Origin: Amoebophrya sp. A120
Lineage: Eukaryota > Sar > Dinophyceae > Syndiniales > Amoebophryaceae
Direction of reading: 5' to 3'
DNA length: 64,000 bases
Assembly: GCA_905178155.1 (NCBI GenBank)
Contig: CAJINV010000002.1
Span: forward strand, 10,148,146 to 10,212,145
The position numbers and the translations under genes are program-made. Numbering within the stretch: the first letter of the stretch is position 1; each line of letters starts with the position of its first letter. Shown in pieces: positions 10,476 through 21,350 of the stretch. The notes below the pieces were generated by a model. It did no database searches. It had not been told where the DNA came from and was given only the letters and a program-made list of their open reading frames with translations.

Positions 10476-11383
10476 TGGAAAAGACGACAGCTTTCGAAGA
10501 AAGCAGAAAGGTGTGTTTTCGGTTTCCGGTTTAGCTTAACGGGGTAAAAAGTTGCAAATGAATTGCACGCATTCGCATCAGAAGCATTCGATAACATATT
10601 CTATCATAAATTATGAATCCCATGTATATTGTCTCTTATTTTTTCGTATGGTCCTCATGAACATGATCACCTCATTTCATCCTTTTTTTTCAAAAAAAAA
10701 AAACATCCTGCCGAAATTTTGCCTTCAGTGACAGCTGAGCGTAAGGGTGCTCCACATTGCAGCGAAGAAGAAATCAACACAACAGAAACTCGGTCTCATC
10801 ACATGCGAAACAGGCATCTAATGAACGCATGCGAAAATAAAATTGACGCGATGCTGCATTCTACCAAGTAATGCTGCATGCACCACGAGGACCACTGTTT
10901 CTCGGCCTATTGCTTCTGAACTATTGTTCATGAATGTTGAATAGGTTGTGAGTTTTCTAGGAGGAGGCACCTGTATCAAGGTTTTGCCATGAAGCTTCTT
11001 TCGTAGCAAAACGAAGACTGGAGTGATTTTTGAGCCGCAGCAACAGCAACAACTTTGAAAGGACATGCTTTTATCTGAAGATATCGTAAAAACGGTTTAC
11101 ATGCGAGAGAACCACGTCTTGCAGCACTGCCTTATTCATACATGATGGGTTTTCTTGATTTAGTTTCAGATAAAACACTAGGAAGCCACACATTTTTGAG
11201 ACGTTTTGCAAATGTAGAATGAGAAAACTATTGAAGTGATCTTCGAAAAGCTGTAACTAGAAGACAGAGAAAGTCTGCTACTGAAAATGTATGAACTGAA
11301 GCGGAAATAATAAAACCAGCAAAATATCCCGGAAGGCGGAAGCGGAGAAGCGGAAGTCTAAAATACTTTACGTTTACAGCATT
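10476..11383. other. Intergenic, nothing recognised
   Basis: A/T-richer spacer with a poly-T/poly-A stretch at about 10681-10704. Short open frames without family resemblance. Confidence 0.5.
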
Positions 11384-12688
11384 ATGTACCGATTTTGGAC
11401 GAGTTTATCACGAGCCAAGCAACCAGGTGTGGCAGAGGTAGAGGAAGGCGCAACTGCTACGAGCAGCAATGTAGACCTCCACGACCAAGAGGCCGCTACC
11501 GGTTTTACGGAGCTGCAGGAGGTTTATGACGAAGTGCCATCCGCACCAGACGAGCAGGACTCAGAGTCAACATCTTCATCAGAAGATGAGGAGCACTTCA
11601 CCAGTGTGGACGACGGCGAGCAGAGTATAATATCTTCCGCCCACAGCAATCCCTTCGTGGACATACCATCGGCGATACCTCCTGCTTCGCCTGGAAAAAA
11701 TGAAAAACGAGCAGATGGTAGTGGTACAGCGGCACGAGGTGGAGGACATCAACAAGCGAAGACATCTTCGTCTTCGTCTTCGAGTTCGTACTTTTTTTTT
11801 GGCGGGTCCCAACCGGTCATAAAGGAAGAGGCGGAGTCTGTGATAGAAGCGACGCCGGTCGATGAAAATAAAGCTTTTTCGAAAAGTCCAGACGCAGCAG
11901 TTTTGGCAGACCATGGCATGAAGCTGATACCTGTTCTCGACAATGACTTTTCAACATCCTCATCGTCGAGTCACTTGAGAAGAGGCCAGCCGCCCGGGCC
12001 ACCAGCACCTGCTAATTTCGAGCTGCGCCGCACGACCTCAAGCTCGAGCAGGAGAAGCCACGGGGACGGAAATAATCTGGTGGATGACGTCGACACTGGC
12101 GACGTCGTCCCTCCAGTAGAGCGGCGGAAGTCGAGCGCGTCGAAATTGCACGAGCTCCTTTCGCCTGTGTTGCCAAAAACGTCGTTGCTTTCGAGGGCGA
12201 GCAGCAGCAGCACGCGGAATGCCACCACTAGTACTAGAAACGGGTGCTCAGGGCGGAAACAGAAGGCAGAACATCAAAGCGCAACATCGCCGCAAAAGTT
12301 CTCTCCACGAATCGCAGGAGCTACAAGTGGTAGTGCGTCCTCATCCAGCACCAGCAGGCCCTCCGCCGCTAGGAATACTGAGGGGTTTCGCGACCACGGT
12401 AAAATCGACGAGAAAATAAGCTGCAACCAGCCACAAGACTTCGCCGATGACACCACTTCGGCGGGATCGACAGCGACATTGTCGAAGAAAACCGTCTCGA
12501 AGGACTCCTCTGCTAGTCACAACAGCAATGCGACAACAAGCTCCTCCGAGGGGGATCTTGGGCCGGGAAAACTTCTGTCTTGCTCCTCGTGGAAGGAAGT
12601 CAGTCGGGGGGTGAAAATAGCCTGCGCCGTCGCAGTTTCAGGCGATCTAGGTACTGGTGCTGTTTGGCCGCGTTTTGAGATTCTGTGA
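11384..12688 (+). CDS. Unknown serine-rich disordered protein
   Basis: Open frame of 434 codons from ATG 11384. The composition is dominated by Ser, Thr, Glu and Asp with several poly-Ser runs (for example residues about 129-138), typical of a disordered regulatory or scaffold protein. The start MYRFWTSLSRAKQPG is the most ordered-looking part. The last residues follow a GGTACTGG that could be a splice donor (about 12650), so the true 3' end may differ. No family recognised. Confidence 0.5.
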   Translation: MYRFWTSLSRAKQPGVAEVEEGATATSSNVDLHDQEAATGFTELQEVYDEVPSAPDEQDSESTSSSEDEEHFTSVDDGEQSIISSAHSNPFVDIPSAIPPASPGKNEKRADGSGTAARGGGHQQAKTSSSSSSSSYFFFGGSQPVIKEEAESVIEATPVDENKAFSKSPDAAVLADHGMKLIPVLDNDFSTSSSSSHLRRGQPPGPPAPANFELRRTTSSSSRRSHGDGNNLVDDVDTGDVVPPVERRKSSASKLHELLSPVLPKTSLLSRASSSSTRNATTSTRNGCSGRKQKAEHQSATSPQKFSPRIAGATSGSASSSSTSRPSAARNTEGFRDHGKIDEKISCNQPQDFADDTTSAGSTATLSKKTVSKDSSASHNSNATTSSSEGDLGPGKLLSCSSWKEVSRGVKIACAVAVSGDLGTGAVWPRFEIL

Positions 12689-12829
12689 AACAGCAAACTG
12701 AAAGCATACCCTTCTTGCAGACGGCGCGAGCGCAGCTAGATCCACTCTTTACGCGGAGGAGGAACAACGTCCAATCAACTTTGATGACGATGATGATGAT
12801 ATGTTTGATCATGCTTCAAGCACAGCGCG

Positions 12830-13496
12830 ATGAATTTGATAACAGGCGCCACCGTCCAGGAGTACGGCGTTCAAGTCTCCCTGATTGCGATTATCACCCT
12901 GTCCGCGGTGGTGTCCGTGCAGATCCTGCGCAACCTCGCAACGTTTTGGAAAATCTACCAGGAGCCGGGGTTTCAGGCTATCGTGTTTTGCCTGTATTTG
13001 GGTGTCTACCTGATGACCAGTTTCTGCGTGCAGACCTACTTCTTTCTGCTGTACGAGGTGTTCCACGGCATCTACCTGATTCTGACCACATTTGCGGCGG
13101 AGTCGGGGGAGCTGGCGCTCAGCTTCTTTCCGGTGAGCTACGTGCTGGTCGTGCTCGCGTGGCTGCTCATCGTGCCGGGACTGCTGCCAGGTATACTTGA
13201 ATTGGATGAGATGAAGCAAGAGGACGACACAGGTTTGTACTTGTAGTCATGTGTCAGCTGCATGTCGTTCATGCGCATGCCTCTTTGGCTCCTTCGAATG
13301 TGAGGAAATCCAAACCCACTCACCCGACTCGTCAGGTACTCTCGTTGTGGTTCTGATCCTGGCGTTTGTCGTTGCCATGTGGGCCATGTGGGTCTTCCAA
13401 GCCGCATGCACGTCGGTGATGAAGCTGGAGCGCAAGTACGAGGCCTTCCAGAAGCGCCGGAATCGAGCTGCGGCCGCGAATGCAGCGAAGTCATGA
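12830..13496 (+). CDS. Small multi-pass membrane protein
   Basis: Two exons, 12830-13190 and 13336-13496, joined by a GT-AG intron (CCAG|GTATAC...GTCAG|GTACTC); the combined length codes for 173 residues. Hydrophobic segments are visible at about residues 13-35 (VQVSLIAIITLSAVVSVQIL), 48-75 (the IVFCLYLGVYLMTSF region), 80-90, 103-120 (YVLVVLAWLLIVPGLLPG) and 122-140 (LVVVLILAFVVAMWAMWVF). A basic cytosolic-type tail follows (KLERKYEAFQKRRNR). Splicing joins two hydrophobic helices, which supports the model. The family is not recognised. The intron has the direct repeat CAGGTA at both ends, but it lacks the TAT...ATA pattern of introners. Confidence 0.65.
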
Positions 13497-14227
13497 CGAG
13501 TCGCTTTGTAGCCCTACTTGTACTTTCTACTTCTGGTCACAGCGACCTGCGGGACGAGATAGAAATGCTGAGCAGACTCACTGCATGTTGCGTCGATTCG
13601 CGCTCCTTGAGCTGCTTTGGCTGTGCTGAAGAAACATGTACATGGATATTTTCCGGCCCTCGGGCGTTTTCGCTTCGTACTGCGAAAAGATTTTTGCTGA
13701 GTGGCGTTTACAAATGTTACAACGTATATCATGGATGTGTGAGGACCTAGGATGAAACATTTGCTTCTGGATGTAGGAGTCCTGCCTCTGATCCTCGATC
13801 ATACCCCTGTCCGTACTAATGAACATCAGACCGGAAGAACCGCCGTAGCATATCGCATGGATGACAATCATGCTGAAGATGGAAACGAAAGTTTGCTTAG
13901 TGTCGCGTACTTGTGTTCTTTCTTCACATGGCAAATATAGAGAAAGCCGCGTAAAAAGTGGATTCTGCTTCTCACGGTCAAAGCGCAATGCAAAGGCTCT
14001 ACGTACAAGTATACACTCTTGGCACAGGCTGACTAGGCGTCATTTCCAACTACGATGGAAGACTACGAGTTTTTCGATCCGATTATGAATTCGGAAAAAA
14101 CCAAGATTGACGGCTACTTACTTAGTTTGATTTGTTGAAGACCGAAGTTCAGAATTAGAGACACATTTTCCGAACAAAAACTGAACTACATCCACTCTGA
14201 AACTTGAAATCGACACTTGAGCTCTCA
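13497..14227. other. Intergenic, nothing recognised
   Basis: No supported coding or RNA feature on either strand. Confidence 0.5.
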
Positions 14228-16042
14228 ATGGCCATGTCGCACCTGAAAAGCATGAGCGTGCAGAAGGTGGGCTTGCGGATTCGTAATATGGGCGGAAAGG
14301 AGCATGTGCTCGCAGTCGATCCTGAAAAAGTAAAGACGGTCGCGGACCTGTACAGCCCGGAGTTGCTGGAGTTGTTTTACGACGTTGAAAAGGATTTGCT
14401 TCCGCCCGCGTCGCTCTTTAAGTGGCTTCTGGTGAGCGACGATGAGGATGACGCGAAAGGGGAAAAGGGCGCAGTGGAGAGCGACGAAGAGGCCGCCAGC
14501 ACTCATGGCGAAGAATTGTTGCAGGCCGACGTGAACGACCGAGAGAGCCAGCACGAGAAAAATACCGAAGGCAAAGACTCCGAAAACAGCAAAAAGGGCG
14601 ACCATCCAGGCGAGTTTTTGCCCGCAGATGCTCCGCTCGAGCTTCAGAATGCGAAAATTTCCTACCAGTTTGCAGTAGTCCAGAGACAATTTGGAGACCT
14701 GGAGCAATTACCGGGGGAAGGGCGTGCTGAGTACAGGCGCCGCGTCTCGCGAATTTTATCGATGTCGCTGAACTCTCCCGAGCGAGCACAGGAGTTCTTC
14801 TATCAACAGTGCTACCTTTCCGTGCCGGAGGATTCTCGCGCAAACATTTTCGGAGATACTGCAGCGCCGTTCAAAATGTTTCCCCCTGACACTCCGTTGA
14901 CCAAAAGAGTAATTGAGAGAGCGACTCTTCTCGAATGTGCTGCGCAGGCACTTTCAGCCGCGGACTGGTTAAAGCACGAAGCGCGCAGCTCTGGGCAGGC
15001 GTTTGCCGTCTCGTTCCGAGAGAGGTTTCCTTGGAGCGTCGTTCAGTTTGTTTACCAATGGAGTGGCGCCAAGCAGAAGCAATTGCAGCTTCTCGAACAG
15101 GCCCTGCGCATCTACCCGGTCACAAGCGAGGACGTCTCAAAACTGATTTCGCAAGCCATAAGCATCTGGAGGAAGGACGAGAGCGAAAGGATTGCGGACC
15201 ACGACGGGGAAACAGTATTGAGTCTCTTCCAAGTCGGCTGTCTGAAAATGTTTATGGAACATCTGGCCAGCCGTGACTCCAAATCCAAAGCTGAAATCTT
15301 GGAGCTTGCGCGACCTTTAGCGGAGGCCTTTCTCTTTCGCGACTTCGAGCGGTTTTGGCGGAAGGCAATGCAACTCGAAGCCGAAGTGACGGTAGACGAC
15401 CTCATCGATTCTGGTTGGGAGTACCCGGAAAACAACGGCTTTTATCCGGACCTGACTGAAGCACCCCTACAATACCTATATCGCACTCGGAAGCGGCTTG
15501 ACAGGTCTTTCAACGGGTTCGCTAGAGAAATCCGGGACGGTCTGAAGAGCGGTGTGGCGTTTTGGCGAATGATGCGAAAATTCATCAAGGAATGGGAAAG
15601 TCCCATGGGTGAAATACAGCCCTCGAAGATGCTCAAGAAATTTCAGGATGCTGCACGGTGCGAAACCAGAGCATCACTGTTTCAACATCTAGGGCTTGAT
15701 GACAGTTTCTATAACGAGATAAGCAGCAAGGTAAACCGCAAAGTCTTCAAGCAAAAATTTTCTGAAGCTTTCAATTGTGAAGCTGCTTGGGTGCCGGACC
15801 GTACAGATTTCACCAATCTATTTACCGACAAAACAAGCGATGAAGAGGATGCAAGCGATGAAGAGGATGCAAGCGATGAAGAGGATGCAAGCGATGAAGA
15901 GGATGCAAGCGATGAAGAGGATGCAAGCGATGAAGAGGAGGCAGGCGATGAGAAAGAGGTGGGCAGCGCTGGTGGAGAGCAGGAAAGCGAAAGCGACGCT
16001 GGTGACGTGTATGCGAATGTCCCAGTCGTTGATGAGGCCTGA
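14228..16042 (+). CDS. Unknown acidic-tailed protein with SDEEDA repeats
   Basis: 604 codons from ATG 14228 (a second ATG two codons on is equally possible); single exon. There is an ordered N-terminal part (VGLRIRNMGGKEHVLAVDPE, about residues 12-31) and an acidic linker (about 75-135). A long, mainly helical region follows (about 140-520) with many aromatic/basic helices such as RFPWSVVQFVYQWSG. The C-terminus is extremely acidic, with six 6-residue SDEEDA-type repeats. This resembles a nuclear/chaperone-like or parasite-specific protein, but I recognise no named family. The absence of introners contrasts with downstream genes. Confidence 0.65.
   Translation: MAMSHLKSMSVQKVGLRIRNMGGKEHVLAVDPEKVKTVADLYSPELLELFYDVEKDLLPPASLFKWLLVSDDEDDAKGEKGAVESDEEAASTHGEELLQADVNDRESQHEKNTEGKDSENSKKGDHPGEFLPADAPLELQNAKISYQFAVVQRQFGDLEQLPGEGRAEYRRRVSRILSMSLNSPERAQEFFYQQCYLSVPEDSRANIFGDTAAPFKMFPPDTPLTKRVIERATLLECAAQALSAADWLKHEARSSGQAFAVSFRERFPWSVVQFVYQWSGAKQKQLQLLEQALRIYPVTSEDVSKLISQAISIWRKDESERIADHDGETVLSLFQVGCLKMFMEHLASRDSKSKAEILELARPLAEAFLFRDFERFWRKAMQLEAEVTVDDLIDSGWEYPENNGFYPDLTEAPLQYLYRTRKRLDRSFNGFAREIRDGLKSGVAFWRMMRKFIKEWESPMGEIQPSKMLKKFQDAARCETRASLFQHLGLDDSFYNEISSKVNRKVFKQKFSEAFNCEAAWVPDRTDFTNLFTDKTSDEEDASDEEDASDEEDASDEEDASDEEDASDEEEAGDEKEVGSAGGEQESESDAGDVYANVPVVDEA
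15836..15943 (+). repeat. 18-bp tandem repeat, six units, coding
   Basis: Six consecutive copies of AGCGATGAAGAGGATGCA (the last with one or two changes), each encoding SDEEDA within the C-terminal acidic tail of the preceding gene. The near-identity of the units points to recent slippage expansion and probable length polymorphism. Confidence 0.95.
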
Positions 16043-16926
16043 GCGCAACCGCACCTTTACGCTTCTTGGAAAGCCGCGCAACGTCGCGCCACCCTCAGGC
16101 GCAGTTGAAGCGGAGAACAAGTCTTACGATGGGTTGGTGTCTTGCTGCAGGCGACGCTAGCAAGTGTGTCTGTGGGACTGGCAGACGAAATTCGCTAATT
16201 GCGAAAGGCTCGCTATTTCTATTGCGGATGTTGCGACTCATCGTCAAAGAATGGAAAGTATTTGCAATTTCACTGCAGCTTTTATATCCATCCTTTAAGA
16301 CCCATTGATAAAGATGAAACTACACTCGATTTTTAGAGCATTCTATTCTCATTTGCGCGAAACTGACAAGATACTGCTTTTGCTGCTTGTGTCGCATCTG
16401 TGCTCTGCGTCTGCAGCAACCACCGGTTTGGATCTTTCATTCCGATTACGGTTTCGCGTTCCTTGATGACGAAGCTCGACCGCACTTTTTTACCCTTTGT
16501 TTGACATTCGTCTCACTTTACCCTTTGTTTTCTGCCATTTTTTTCAGAGCGATGGCGGGATTAGGTACTGATTAAGTTTTTGCAACGAAGCTGCAGAATT
16601 GCCCCAGTTTCTTACCCAGTGCGAGAGTGACGACAGTTTTTGCAGATGATGGAACGAGAACTAAGCGAAACGTCTTCTCCGTTGTGTCTGAATGTCGTGT
16701 CTGCGTTTCTGTTGCGGAGGGTTTCTTTTCGCATTGATTCGTGACGCAATGGGAGGTGTCCACTCATATTTCCGTGCATTGTGCTGTGAAACGAATCTAG
16801 CAATCTGCAGATAGATTCATTTATCGTCCGAATGCAAAAATTCAGGATAAGATAAATCCACCTTCTTTCCTGTCTGTGTTAATATGGTGATATCATAGAA
16901 GCACCGGGCGTCATCAGCAAGAAAGG
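16043..16926. other. Intergenic, nothing recognised
   Basis: Spacer upstream of the multi-exon membrane protein gene. No supported feature. Confidence 0.5.
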
Positions 16927-19900
16927 ATGCCGCGGCAGCTGCTCGCCGCGAGCGAGCTGACATCGGAGCTGGCTGGGCAGAACGAAGATGGTTTTTCTCC
17001 CGTGTCGCCGACCCAAAATGGCAATAACCTGCTTCTCGGGGTTGACAACACGCTTCTGGCAGGTCGTGGTCTGCAGGGTTCGCGAGCGAACAGCAAACAG
17101 TCGCAGCGTCCTTCGGTAGGGGAAGACCAGCTGAAGGCGAAAATCGACATATTGGCGGCCAAAAACGCGGAGTCCCACCAGTTCGCGCCGGAGGTCACAC
17201 ACGAGTACGACGGGCACACGGCCAGGAGGGACAATGTTTTTTTCGGAAAGTCGGAATCCGCGTTCTTGATGCGGCGGGTGACTATCAAACACAGAAAAGC
17301 CACCAGCCTGTTTATGTATGGCGTGTCTAGTCTAGTACTGTCATGCAAAGAAAGCTTTTAGATGGAACAAGTTGAAATAAAGCGACAACGAGACCCGGCA
17401 CTTGGTAAGTAGTGAAACAACTACTAGCGTGCGCGGTTCATTCGAAGACCCTAGGACCACAGGCAACTCATTCATGCCGCCGACTGTACGAGCATACCGT
17501 AGAATTTCTGTTTGATAGCATTGAAGCATTTGTTTAAGCTGATTCTCTACATTTTCTTCATCGTGCTAATCTACTGCCTGATCCGCAATCCGGTCTCTAG
17601 TCCCAATTGTGACCAAATACCAAGAATCTACGTACATCTGGTATGGCCCGTTGAGATGTTGCAAGCTCTAGGGTTACTGACGTTTGTGATGCGAGGGTTA
17701 TTCGAGAAGCAAGGTATGAGATCGCTTTACATGTGGAATCAATTGGTCATGCGCTGTGGGTACGAAAGATCGTTCAGTACTCTTCACATTTTACAAACTG
17801 CCTCAGAAAGAATTGTGCACATCGATCTAGCACCTTGTAACACCTGCGCGGACCATAAATGGTGATCGATTATTTGCTGAAGGGTTTTGCGGTGGTCAAC
17901 TCGTTCGTCGTCAGCATATACACGATCAATCGCCCGCAAGTGCGGTTAAACAGCATGAAAAACATCGCGATTTTTATTGGCAGCTTCATGATCCCCTTCG
18001 GAGCCATGTCCAGCGTCGGAGTGCTATCAAAAGGAAAAGCGTCCCCGTGGTCCTCGCGCCAGAATGTAGACGATAAGTATTCCTCCGCAAGGCCGCCGTT
18101 GTATACGTTATGTAGTCTTGCATGAAGAAGGACAAAAGCACGTCGATGTGTGTCAGAACCTCACTATGCGATGTGGTAAATTTCTCAAGTTTGCATCGAT
18201 TCACAAAGCCAAGCCTTTTTTTTCTGCTGCCGGGAGGACATCATCAGAGCTTTCCGTTTCCATAGGCGATGCTGACCGGGAAACCGGACGCCGATGCCGC
18301 TTTCGGTCTGCCCTTCGTCTTTTTCATGTTCGGGTTCGGCGCTTATCTGCTCCACAGGGAAGGTAAAAGAGTCAAATGCCCCCGCGGCGTGGATCCACCA
18401 CTCTTCCGGAGACACAACAAAATACAGGCGCTGCTGTTTATCAAGGTAAAGACAGACAGCAATTGTTGCGGACACGACTTCAGATTTTCTAAACTTTGTA
18501 AGTACATTAGCACCGATTTTATTGATGATGAAATGAACAAAAACGTCACCGCAAAAAAAGTATAAAATGATGAACAACACGACAGATTGGGATAACGGCG
18601 TTTGCAGGGTACATGGCATGCATGATCTTTGCGGACAGATACGAGACGTGGACCAACGCCGTGAAGGATTCCTACAGGGAGGGGTTTGTCCTCATGTTCG
18701 CGGAGTGCCTTTTGGCGCTTCTGTTTTTCAGCATCATCATCCCCATCTACCAGCGGTCTTTGGCAAAAACCCTCACCCACTACTGGCACCTATACGAAGT
18801 GGACGGGAGGAGAAATCTGGCGCAGTAGAATTTTTGCTGCCTTTCTTCTATCTACCAAAAAAGAAAAAACTATTCAACATCAGACCAGATGACGATATTC
18901 GTATTGCATAATGGCAAAATATTGTTTAAGCCCAGACTTTGCAAGAACATGCAAAAATCCTCTCAGGTACGACCGCATTATGATCCAGTGGAACTTTTTT
19001 TTCGACGTGCTGAAGTTCTCATACGGACGCATGGTCCTGTTTAACGTGTCCAGCTACCTGGTGTTCTTCGGGATTATGTGGAAGGACATTTGCTACGCGC
19101 TGTGGCACTTCATGCTGAAGTTCGACCGGTGGGTGATCGCGCTGATTGTGAAGATTTTCAACAAAAACGGCGGGAATTCCTTCGCGGACGCGAACCTGTC
19201 GCCCACCTACAAGTACATGATCAAGACCATCGAGAGCACCGTGTACCTGATGGGCGTGCCGCGCATGCTGGTGCGGCAGTGGGAGCCGCTGTGCGACTTC
19301 ACGCATTTGGAGGTGGATCAGTCCATGCTGGACGACGAGGAGGACATGCTGCAGGTGTCCAATTTCATGCAAGGCAAGCAAAGCCCCCTGGAAATCGGCA
19401 AGCGTACGAGCATGGCGGAGGCCCTCGGGGCCTCGATGGGCGGGAAGCTGGTGAAGGCCCCGGACCCGACCGGGTTGGGACTAAGGCTCACGTTCGCGAA
19501 TGTCTCGGTCTGCATCCACAACCTGCCGGCGGAACTGAAGCAGGACATGCAGGATTTCAAGGTCGACAAAATGGACGAGGTATACGACGAGCGGGGGGAC
19601 GACAAATTCGGCGTGTACTCCGATCGGGATCAGGAAAGGAAGGAGAAGGCGGGCTCTTTGTTCGGGCGGGGGGCCAGCAGCGGCAGCGGAAACAACAAGA
19701 AAAAGAACAAACCCATGCCCGGGACCGGGACCATCCTCGAGCCAATTTACGAGGAGCCGGTCGCGCCGAGCGAGATGGTGCGCCTACAGTACGTGATCTC
19801 TTTCGTGCAAACCCAGGTCTTCATGCGCTTCCAAGTGCGAGCTGCGGCCAAACTTTTGACAAGGTATCTATTCGCTTCTTGTTGTGCAGTTTTGTTCCCC

Positions 19901-21350
19901 CGCATGGGCTGCTAAGATGCTGAACCCTAACATCCTGTCCATCTCATGGAGCAATATTGAGGCAAAAATAGCAGCATCTATAACGCGCAACAAGAACAAT
20001 CAAGTACCGTTTGTGAATAAAAATTCACAGCCTGGTGTTTGTCTTCATCCCGCTGATTTGCGAGGTCCTCGGGAATACGAAAAATAGTCCGAATTTTGTG
20101 TCGCTGTTCGAGACAGACGAGCCGGGCTACATCGGCAAGAAATCCGAGAAGTACGTGGTTGCCGGCATTTCGTTTCTCTTCGTGGACATTGTGGAATATC
20201 CCACAGAAAAAGACCGACAGGTCATATTTGTAATGCAGAAATAAATACACAGGAAAATCTGTCATGGGCGAAGCCATAACATCCTGTTTAGGGCATGCAA
20301 TACAGATTTTTTTGTCTATTTATTTTTGCATTACAAATATGACCTGTCGGTCTTTTTCTGGGGGATATGGAATGGATCGCAATCACGTACTTCGCCGCGC
20401 GGAGCTGTCAAGGCGGAATCGTCCAGAAATTGCGCTACTTCTACTATTTGCTGGTGAAGGATCCGAAACTATGCAAATGAAAACTACACTCGTTGTTTTC
20501 CTTTTCTCCCTCTGGCTGATTTGCTTTCGGGTGGGTTTTGAACGGCGATTGTCATTTCAGAGGTTGCCTTTCTGCGCTGCGTGTGGCATCATGATATCAA
20601 GGTGCAAAATGTGAGTAGTACCAATCTCAAGTTGTCTTGCACTCGCAGCTACAAAGCTCCGGATTTGTTGCGTTTTGTTGAAGTGTCCCACTATACCAGC
20701 AGGGGAAGAAGGAAATTGTTTGGTTCCATAGGAGACGAGCTATGCGATCATTTCCTACGGCCTGTTCATAGGGCTGTTTGCCGTGCAGTTTAAGTTCAAG
20801 CCGTTCCAGGGCGTGCAGAAGTTGAACTACCCCCACGGCACGGTGCAGGCGGGACAGGACCCGGAGGTGTGGCGCCGGAATTTCGACGGCCAGCTGCGTC
20901 CCTTCGGGTCCGTGGGGGTTTCCGCGGCCGCGGCGGCGGCGTCGAATGGGGCGTACGAGTACGTGCTCCCCATCGGGGACGGGCACAGCCCGGACACCAG
21001 CGTCGGCTGTATGGCTTGCTCAGCTGTTACAATCTCAACTCAAACGTTATAATAGAATCTGGAATTTTTCTTGCATGAACAGCATGAGTACCATACAGAG
21101 ACTTGGGCTTTTCGCAATACAAATTTCGCCAGATTCTGATGGGGTTTGGAGCTCCGAAACTTGTCATGCGCGCTCCAGTGGGAGTAGGCCAGATGTTGCG
21201 GATTTTGCAACACAAATTCCAAATTCTATTGTAACGTTTGAGATTGTAACACCTGAGCGGGTTATAGGCTGGAAACAGATGTTCTACTACTGTTTCGACA
21301 GCGGAAGTTTGGAACCCTGGGAAGACGTGCTAAAGACCCCGATTGTGTGA
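16927..21350 (+). CDS. Multi-exon multi-pass membrane protein, family unknown
   Basis: Proposed exons are 16927-17329, 17519-17641, 17863-18020, 18266-18362, 18608-18824, 18967-19863, 20031-20196, 20373-20453, 20732-21009 and 21272-21350. The sum is 2,499 nt, exactly divisible by three (832 residues). Six introns are GT-AG; three are introners (K, F, G). The first exon is soluble and charged. Then come hydrophobic stretches: FKLILYIFFIVLIYCLI, GFAVVNSFVVSIYTI, KNIAIFIGSFMIPFGA, LPFVFFMFGFGAYLL, the LALLFFSIIIPIY region, MVLFNVSSYLVFFGIMW, a segment with LVFVFIPLICEV, VVAGISFLFVDIVEWIAIT, and SYAIISYGLFIGLFAV. A large hydrophilic loop (about 19300-19790) is Lys/Gly/Ser-rich. It could be a transporter or channel; no signature motif was seen. 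The exact first intron donor and the 20454 donor are my choice among alternatives. Confidence 0.6.
17642..17857 (+). mobile_element. Introner element K (216 bp), degenerate
   Basis: It begins TATGGCCCGTTGAGATGTTG and ends AACACCTGCGCGGACCATA, an imperfect inverted repeat. The flanks are TCTGG (17637-17641) and AATGG (17858-17862), so the duplication matches at only 3 of 5 bases. The interior has the TTTGTGATGC and GGTCATGC motifs shared with other families. Removing it plus one flank joins IYVHL to VIDYLLKGF in frame. A GT-AG acceptor is not available here because a stop codon lies directly upstream. Confidence 0.65.
20197..20367 (+). mobile_element. Introner element F (171 bp)
   Basis: Long inverted termini: the left end has TATCCCACAGAAAAAGACCG and the right end its near-complement, ending GGGGGATA. 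Flanking TSD is TGGAA (20192-20196, 20368-20372). The interior holds TTTGTAATGC and GCATTACAAAT. Excision joins DIVE to WIAITYFAA in frame. Confidence 0.9.
21010..21266 (+). mobile_element. Introner element G (257 bp)
   Basis: The left end has TATGGCTTGCTCAGCTGTTA and the right end its near-complement, ending GAGCGGGTTATA. TSD is GGCTG (21005-21009, 21267-21271). Excision joins SPDTSVG to WKQMFYYC in frame near the end of the membrane protein gene. Confidence 0.9.
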
